The notes below the pieces were generated by a model. That model worked only from the letters and a program-made list of their open reading frames with translations. It did not search any database and had not been told where the DNA came from. DNA of 64,000 bases from NCBI GenBank assembly GCA_949775045.1, contig OX459101.1, forward strand, positions 5,401,465 through 5,465,464, given 5' to 3'. Both the position numbers and the translations under genes were made by a program. This DNA comes from Metridium senile (lineage: Eukaryota > Cnidaria > Anthozoa > Actiniaria > Metridiidae). Shown in pieces: positions 58,101-64,000 of this stretch (its first letter is position 1; each line of letters begins with the position of its first letter).

Positions 58101-61100
58101 ATGAACTTTGTTAGCACATTGACCACACCCTGCACTCATTAGGCCAAAAAAGCAGTGCATGCCGTCAATATTAAAATTGTTTCAAAATTAGACCAAAGTT
58201 ATATTTTCTGAAAGCTCTTCCTCAAAAAACTCATTTCTGTTCTTTTAATTTCATTAATTTACCTTAATGTGTAAGTTATTGAGAATTTAGTGCACTGGGA
58301 AATGAAAAATGAGATGGAATGTACAAAGTTTGTTTTCAACTTTATTTTCCATTTCATAACTCTACCAAAAGTGCTTCATCCTTAAATGTCAAATAAGTTG
58401 CCATTAAAAGCTTATAGAAACTCATACCTATTTTGACCAACAATATAAAATGTACATGCAGTCACTGTGGAAGTTTGTTGAAAATCATGAACAGGTCTAT
58501 AAGGTATTTTTGTAAGTAGACCCTGCGAGGAGTCATTCTTACATTTCCTGCATGCGGTACTATCACACCGGTTAAAAAGATGAAATTTGTTTGCACTTGA
58601 CCACACCCTGCACTCATTAGGCCAAAAAAGCAGTGCATGCCGTCAATATTAAAATTGTTTCAAAATTAGACCAAAGTTATATTTTCTGAAAGCTCTTGCT
58701 CACAAAACTCATTTCTGTTCTTTTAATTTCATTTACCTTAATGTGTAAGTTATTGAGAATTTAGTGCACTGGGAAATGAAAAATGAGATGGAATGTACAA
58801 AGTTTGTTTTCAACTTTGTTTTCCATTTCATAACTCTACCAAAAGTGCTTCATCCTTAAATGTCAAATAAGTTGCCATTAAAAACTTATAGAAACTCTTA
58901 CCTATTTTGACAACAATATACAGTCACTGACATTGGAAGTTTGTTGAAAATCATGAACTGGTCTATAAAGTATTTTTGTAAAAAGACCCTGCGAGGAGTC
59001 ATATTCTAACATTTCCTGCATGGTACTATCACACCGGTTAAAAAGATGAAATTTGTTTGCACTTGACCACACCCTGCACTCATTAGGCCAAAAAAGCAGT
59101 GCATGCCGTCAATATTAAAATTGTTTCAAAATTAGACCAAAGTTATATTTTCTGAAAGCTCTTGCTCACAAAACTCATTTCTGTTCTTTTAATTTCATTT
59201 ACCTTAATGTGTAAGTTATTAAGAATTTAGTGCACTGGGAAATGAAAAATGAGATGGAATGTACAAAGTTTGTTTTCAACTTTATTTTCCATTTCATAAC
59301 TCTACCAAAAGTGCTTCATCCTTAAATGTCAAATAAGTTGCCATTAAAAGGTTATAGAAACTCATACCTATTTTGACCAACAATATAAAATGTACATGCA
59401 GTCGCTGTGGAAGTTTGTTGAAAATCATGAACAGGTCTATAAGGTATTTTTGTAAATAGACACTGCGAGGAGTCATTCTAACATTTCCTGCATGGTACTA
59501 TCACACCGGTTCAAAAGATGAACTTTGTTAGCACATTGACCACACCCTGCACTCATTAGGCCAAAAAAGCAGTGCATGCCGTCAATATTAAAATTGTTTC
59601 AAAATTAGACCAAAGTTATATTTTCTGAAAGCTCTTGCTCAAAAAACTCATTTCTGTTCTTTTAATTTCATTTACCTTAATGTGTAAGTTATTGAGAATT
59701 TAGTGCACTGGGAAATGAAAAATGAGATGGAATGTACAAAGTTTGTTTTCAACTTTGTTTTCCATTTCATAACTCTACCAAAAGTGCTTCATCCTTAAAT
59801 GTCAAATAAGTTGCCATTAAAAACTTATAGAAACTCTTACCTATTTTGACAACAATATACAGTCACTGACATTGGAAGTTTGTTGAAAATCATGAACTGG
59901 TCTATAAAGTATTTTTGTAAAAAGACCCTGCGAGGAGTCATATTCTAACATTTCCTGCATGGTACTATCACACCGGTTAAAAAGATGAAATTTGTTTGCA
60001 CTTGACCACACCCTGCACTCATTAGGCCAAAAAAGCAGTGCATGCCGTCAATATTAAAATTGTTTCAAAATTAGACCAAAGTTATATTTTCTGAAAGCTC
60101 TTGCTCACAAAACTCATTTCTGTTCTTTTAATTTCATTTACCTTAATGTGTAAGTTATTAAGAATTTAGTGCACTGGGAAATGAAAAATGAGATGGAATG
60201 TACAAAGTTTGTTTTCAACTTTATTTTCCATTTCATAACTCTACCAAAAGTGCTTCATCCTTAAATGTCAAATAAGTTGCCATTAAAAGCTTATAGAAAC
60301 TCATACCTATTTTGACCAACAATATAAAATGTACATGCAGTCGCTGTGGAAGTTTGTTGAAAATCATGAACTGGTCTATAAAGTATTTTTGTAAAAAGAC
60401 CCTGCGAGGAGTCATATTCTAACATTTCCTGCATGGTACTATCACACCGGTTCAAAAGATGAACTTTGTTAGCACATTGACCACACCCTGCACTCATTAG
60501 GCCAAAAAAGCAGTGCATGCCGTCAATATTAAAATTGTTTCAAAATTAGACCAAAGTTATATTTTCTGAAAGCTCTTCCTCAAAAAACTCATTTCTGTTC
60601 TTTTAATTTCATTAATTTACCTTAATGTGTAAGTTATTGAGAATTTAGTGCACTGGGAAATGAAAAATGAGATGGAATGTACAAAGTTTGTTTTCAACTT
60701 TATTTTCCATTTCATAACTCTACCAAAAGTGCTTCATCCTTAAATGTCAAATAAGTTGCCATTAAAAGCTTATAGAAACTCATACCTATTTTGACCAACA
60801 ATATAAAATGTACATGCAGTCGCTGTGGAAGTTTGTTGAAAATCATGAACAGGTCTATAAGGTATTTTTGTAAATAGACACTGCGAGGAGTCATTCTAAC
60901 ATTTCCTGCATGGTACTATCACACCGGTTCAAAAGATGAACTTTGTTAGCACATTGACCACACCCTGCACTCATTAGGCCAAAAAAGCAGTGCATGCCGT
61001 CAATATTAAAATTGTTTCAAAATTAGACCAAAGTTATATTTTCTGAAAGCTCTTCCTCAAAAAACTCATTTCTGTTCTTTTAATTTCATTAATTTACCTT

Positions 61101-64000
61101 AATGTGTAAGTTATTGAGAATTTAGTGCACTGGGAAATGAAAAATGAGATGGAATGTACAAAGTTTGTTTTCAACTTTATTTTCCATTTCATAACTCTAC
61201 CAAAAGTGCTTCATCCTTAAATGTCAAATAAGTTGCCATTAAAAGCTTATAGAAACTCATACCTATTTTGACCAACAATATAAAATGTACATGCAGTCAC
61301 TGTGGAAGTTTGTTGAAAATCATGAACAGGTCTATAAGGTATTTTTGTAAGTAGACCCTGCGAGGAGTCATTCTTACATTTCCTGCATGCGGTACTATCA
61401 CACCGGTTAAAAAGATGAAATTTGTTTGCACTTGACCACACCCTGCACTCATTAGGCCAAAAAAGCAGTGCATGCCGTCAATATTAAAATTGTTTCAAAA
61501 TTAGACCAAAGTTATATTTTCTGAAAGCTCTTGCTCACAAAACTCATTTCTGTTCTTTTAATTTCATTTACCTTAATGTGTAAGTTATTGAGAATTTAGT
61601 GCACTGGGAAATGAAAAATGAGATGGAATGTACAAAGTTTGTTTTCAACTTTGTTTTCCATTTCATAACTCTACCAAAAGTGCTTCATCCTTAAATGTCA
61701 AATAAGTTGCCATTAAAAACTTATAGAAACTCTTACCTATTTTGACAACAATATACAGTCACTGACATTGGAAGTTTGTTGAAAATCATGAACTGGTCTA
61801 TAAAGTATTTTTGTAAAAAGACCCTGCGAGGAGTCATATTCTAACATTTCCTGCATGGTACTATCACACCGGTTAAAAAGATGAAATTTGTTTGCACTTG
61901 ACCACACCCTGCACTCATTAGGCCAAAAAAGCAGTGCATGCCGTCAATATTAAAATTGTTTCAAAATTAGACCAAAGTTATATTTTCTGAAAGCTCTTGC
62001 TCACAAAACTCATTTCTGTTCTTTTAATTTCATTTACCTTAATGTGTAAGTTATTAAGAATTTAGTGCACTGGGAAATGAAAAATGAGATGGAATGTACA
62101 AAGTTTGTTTTCAACTTTATTTTCCATTTCATAACTCTACCAAAAGTGCTTCATCCTTAAATGTCAAATAAGTTGCCATTAAAAGGTTATAGAAACTCAT
62201 ACCTATTTTGACCAACAATATAAAATGTACATGCAGTCGCTGTGGAAGTTTGTTGAAAATCATGAACAGGTCTATAAGGTATTTTTGTAAATAGACACTG
62301 CGAGGAGTCATTCTAACATTTCCTGCATGGTACTATCACACCGGTTCAAAAGATGAACTTTGTTAGCACATTGACCACACCCTGCACTCATTAGGCCAAA
62401 AAAGCAGTGCATGCCGTCAATATTAAAATTGTTTCAAAATTAGACCAAAGTTATATTTTCTGAAAGCTCTTGCTCAAAAAACTCATTTCTGTTCTTTTAA
62501 TTTCATTTACCTTAATGTGTAAGTTATTGAGAATTTAGTGCACTGGGAAATGAAAAATGAGATGGAATGTACAAAGTTTGTTTTCAACTTTGTTTTCCAT
62601 TTCATAACTCTACCAAAAGTGCTTCATCCTTAAATGTCAAATAAGTTGCCATTAAAAACTTATAGAAACTCTTACCTATTTTGACAACAATATACAGTCA
62701 CTGACATTGGAAGTTTGTTGAAAATCATGAACTGGTCTATAAAGTATTTTTGTAAAAAGACCCTGCGAGGAGTCATATTCTAACATTTCCTGCATGGTAC
62801 TATCACACCGGTTAAAAAGATGAAATTTGTTTGCACTTGACCACACCCTGCACTCATTAGGCCAAAAAAGCAGTGCATGCCGTCAATATTAAAATTGTTT
62901 CAAAATTAGACCAAAGTTATATTTTCTGAAAGCTCTTGCTCACAAAACTCATTTCTGTTCTTTTAATTTCATTTACCTTAATGTGTAAGTTATTAAGAAT
63001 TTAGTGCACTGGGAAATGAAAAATGAGATGGAATGTACAAAGTTTGTTTTCAACTTTATTTTCCATTTCATAACTCTACCAAAAGTGCTTCATCCTTAAA
63101 TGTCAAATAAGTTGCCATTAAAAGCTTATAGAAACTCATACCTATTTTGACCAACAATATACAGTCACTGACATTGGAAGTTTGTTGAAAATCATGAACT
63201 GGTCTATAAAGTATTTTTGTAAAAAGACCCTGCGAGGAGTCATATTCTAACATTTCCTGCATGGTACTATCACACCGGTTCAAAAGATGAACTTTGTTAG
63301 CACATTGACCACACCCTGCACTCATTAGGCCAAAAAAGCAGTGCATGCCGTCAATATTAAAATTGTTTCAAAATTAGACCAAAGTTATATTTTCTGAAAG
63401 CTCTTCCTCAAAAAACTCATTTCTGTTCTTTTAATTTCATTAATTTACCTTAATGTGTAAGTTATTGAGAATTTAGTGCACTGGGAAATGAAAAATGAGA
63501 TGGAATGTACAAAGTTTGTTTTCAACTTTATTTTCCATTTCATAACTCTACCAAAAGTGCTTCATCCTTAAATGTCAAATAAGTTGCCATTAAAAGCTTA
63601 TAGAAACTCATACCTATTTTGACCAACAATATAAAATGTACATGCAGTCACTGTGGAAGTTTGTTGAAAATCATGAACAGGTCTATAAGGTATTTTTGTA
63701 AGTAGACCCTGCGAGGAGTCATTCTTACATTTCCTGCATGCGGTACTATCACACCGGTTAAAAAGATGAAATTTGTTTGCACTTGACCACACCCTGCACT
63801 CATTAGGCCAAAAAAGCAGTGCATGCCGTCAATATTAAAATTGTTTCAAAATTAGACCAAAGTTATATTTTCTGAAAGCTCTTGCTCACAAAACTCATTT
63901 CTGTTCTTTTAATTTCATTTACCTTAATGTGTAAGTTATTGAGAATTTAGTGCACTGGGAAATGAAAAATGAGATGGAATGTACAAAGTTTGTTTTCAAC

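Larger units (their letters stand above)
41085..64000. repeat. Satellite array, about 48 monomers of about 470 bp, higher-order organisation
   Basis: The block ending GCAGTGCATGCCGTC recurs every 466-478 bp (for example 42,112; 42,590; 43,056; 43,529; 44,007) to the end of the window. Three main monomer types: P (about 478 bp, GCATGCGGTACTATC), Q (about 467 bp, ACTCTTACCTATTTTGACAAC) and R (about 472 bp, AAATAGACACTGCGAGG). P-Q-R makes a 1,417-bp unit, as from 42,369 to 43,786 and 55,106 to 56,523; extra monomers give periods of 1,889 to 3,307 bp. The first two or three monomers (41,085-42,200) are truncated or diverged, marking the array edge. The right edge is outside the window. Confidence 0.97.

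Noticed and set aside
41085..64000. CRISPR-like array or a large repeat-protein gene
   Set aside because: Units of about 470 bp without spacers, with frames broken by indels in most monomers and animal-type sequence around; satellite DNA fits better.

Overview
The window is AT-rich animal nuclear DNA. Coding exons are short and separated by GT..AG introns, and there are tRNA-derived SINEs, a LINE fragment, many palindromic MITEs and a long satellite array. Nothing bacterial, organellar or viral was recognised. The density of MITEs and the family of transmembrane genes suggest a marine invertebrate such as a sponge or cnidarian, but the species cannot be fixed from the sequence.

Region 1 (1-32,400) is a tandem cluster of four paralogous genes on the + strand, called A to D here. 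Each encodes a four-helix membrane protein resembling the MS4A/CD20-like family, with a cytoplasmic tail carrying PPxY motifs. All introns are phase 0, so whole exons can be duplicated or exchanged without breaking the frame. A (5' end outside the window) has a decayed exon 2 and a duplicated tail. B has a frameshift and stops in exon 1 and is probably a pseudogene. C (eight exons, 317 codons) and D (six exons, 274 codons) are intact as assembled by eye. A and B share a short second extracellular loop; C and D share a long loop with two cysteines and an N-glycosylation sequon. C looks chimeric: its 5' part is D-like, and its duplicated tail and 3' flank are A-like, joined at an expanded (AAGAG)n repeat.

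The introns and spacers are packed with mobile elements, several with clean target-site duplications or empty sites in the paralogous gene: TA (mariner-like), TTA (PIF/Harbinger-like), TTAA, and 9 bp (Mutator-like). An unusual family has different short hairpins at its two ends, starts with CTAG and is flanked by AA. Four copies of 0.19-2.5 kb were delimited; one lies inside another MITE.

Region 2 (32,400-41,085) is gene-poor: an 85-bp minisatellite, a possible pogo-like transposase relic, a TTAA-flanked 777-bp element, the 2.5-kb hairpin-ended element, a mariner-like MITE, and about 2.6 kb in which nothing could be identified.

Region 3 (about 41,085-64,000, continuing beyond the window) is a satellite array of about 48 monomers of roughly 470 bp. 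Three main monomer types (about 478, 467 and 472 bp) are arranged in a higher-order 1,417-bp trimer with irregular extra monomers. Short minus-strand reading frames recur in it but are probably not genes.
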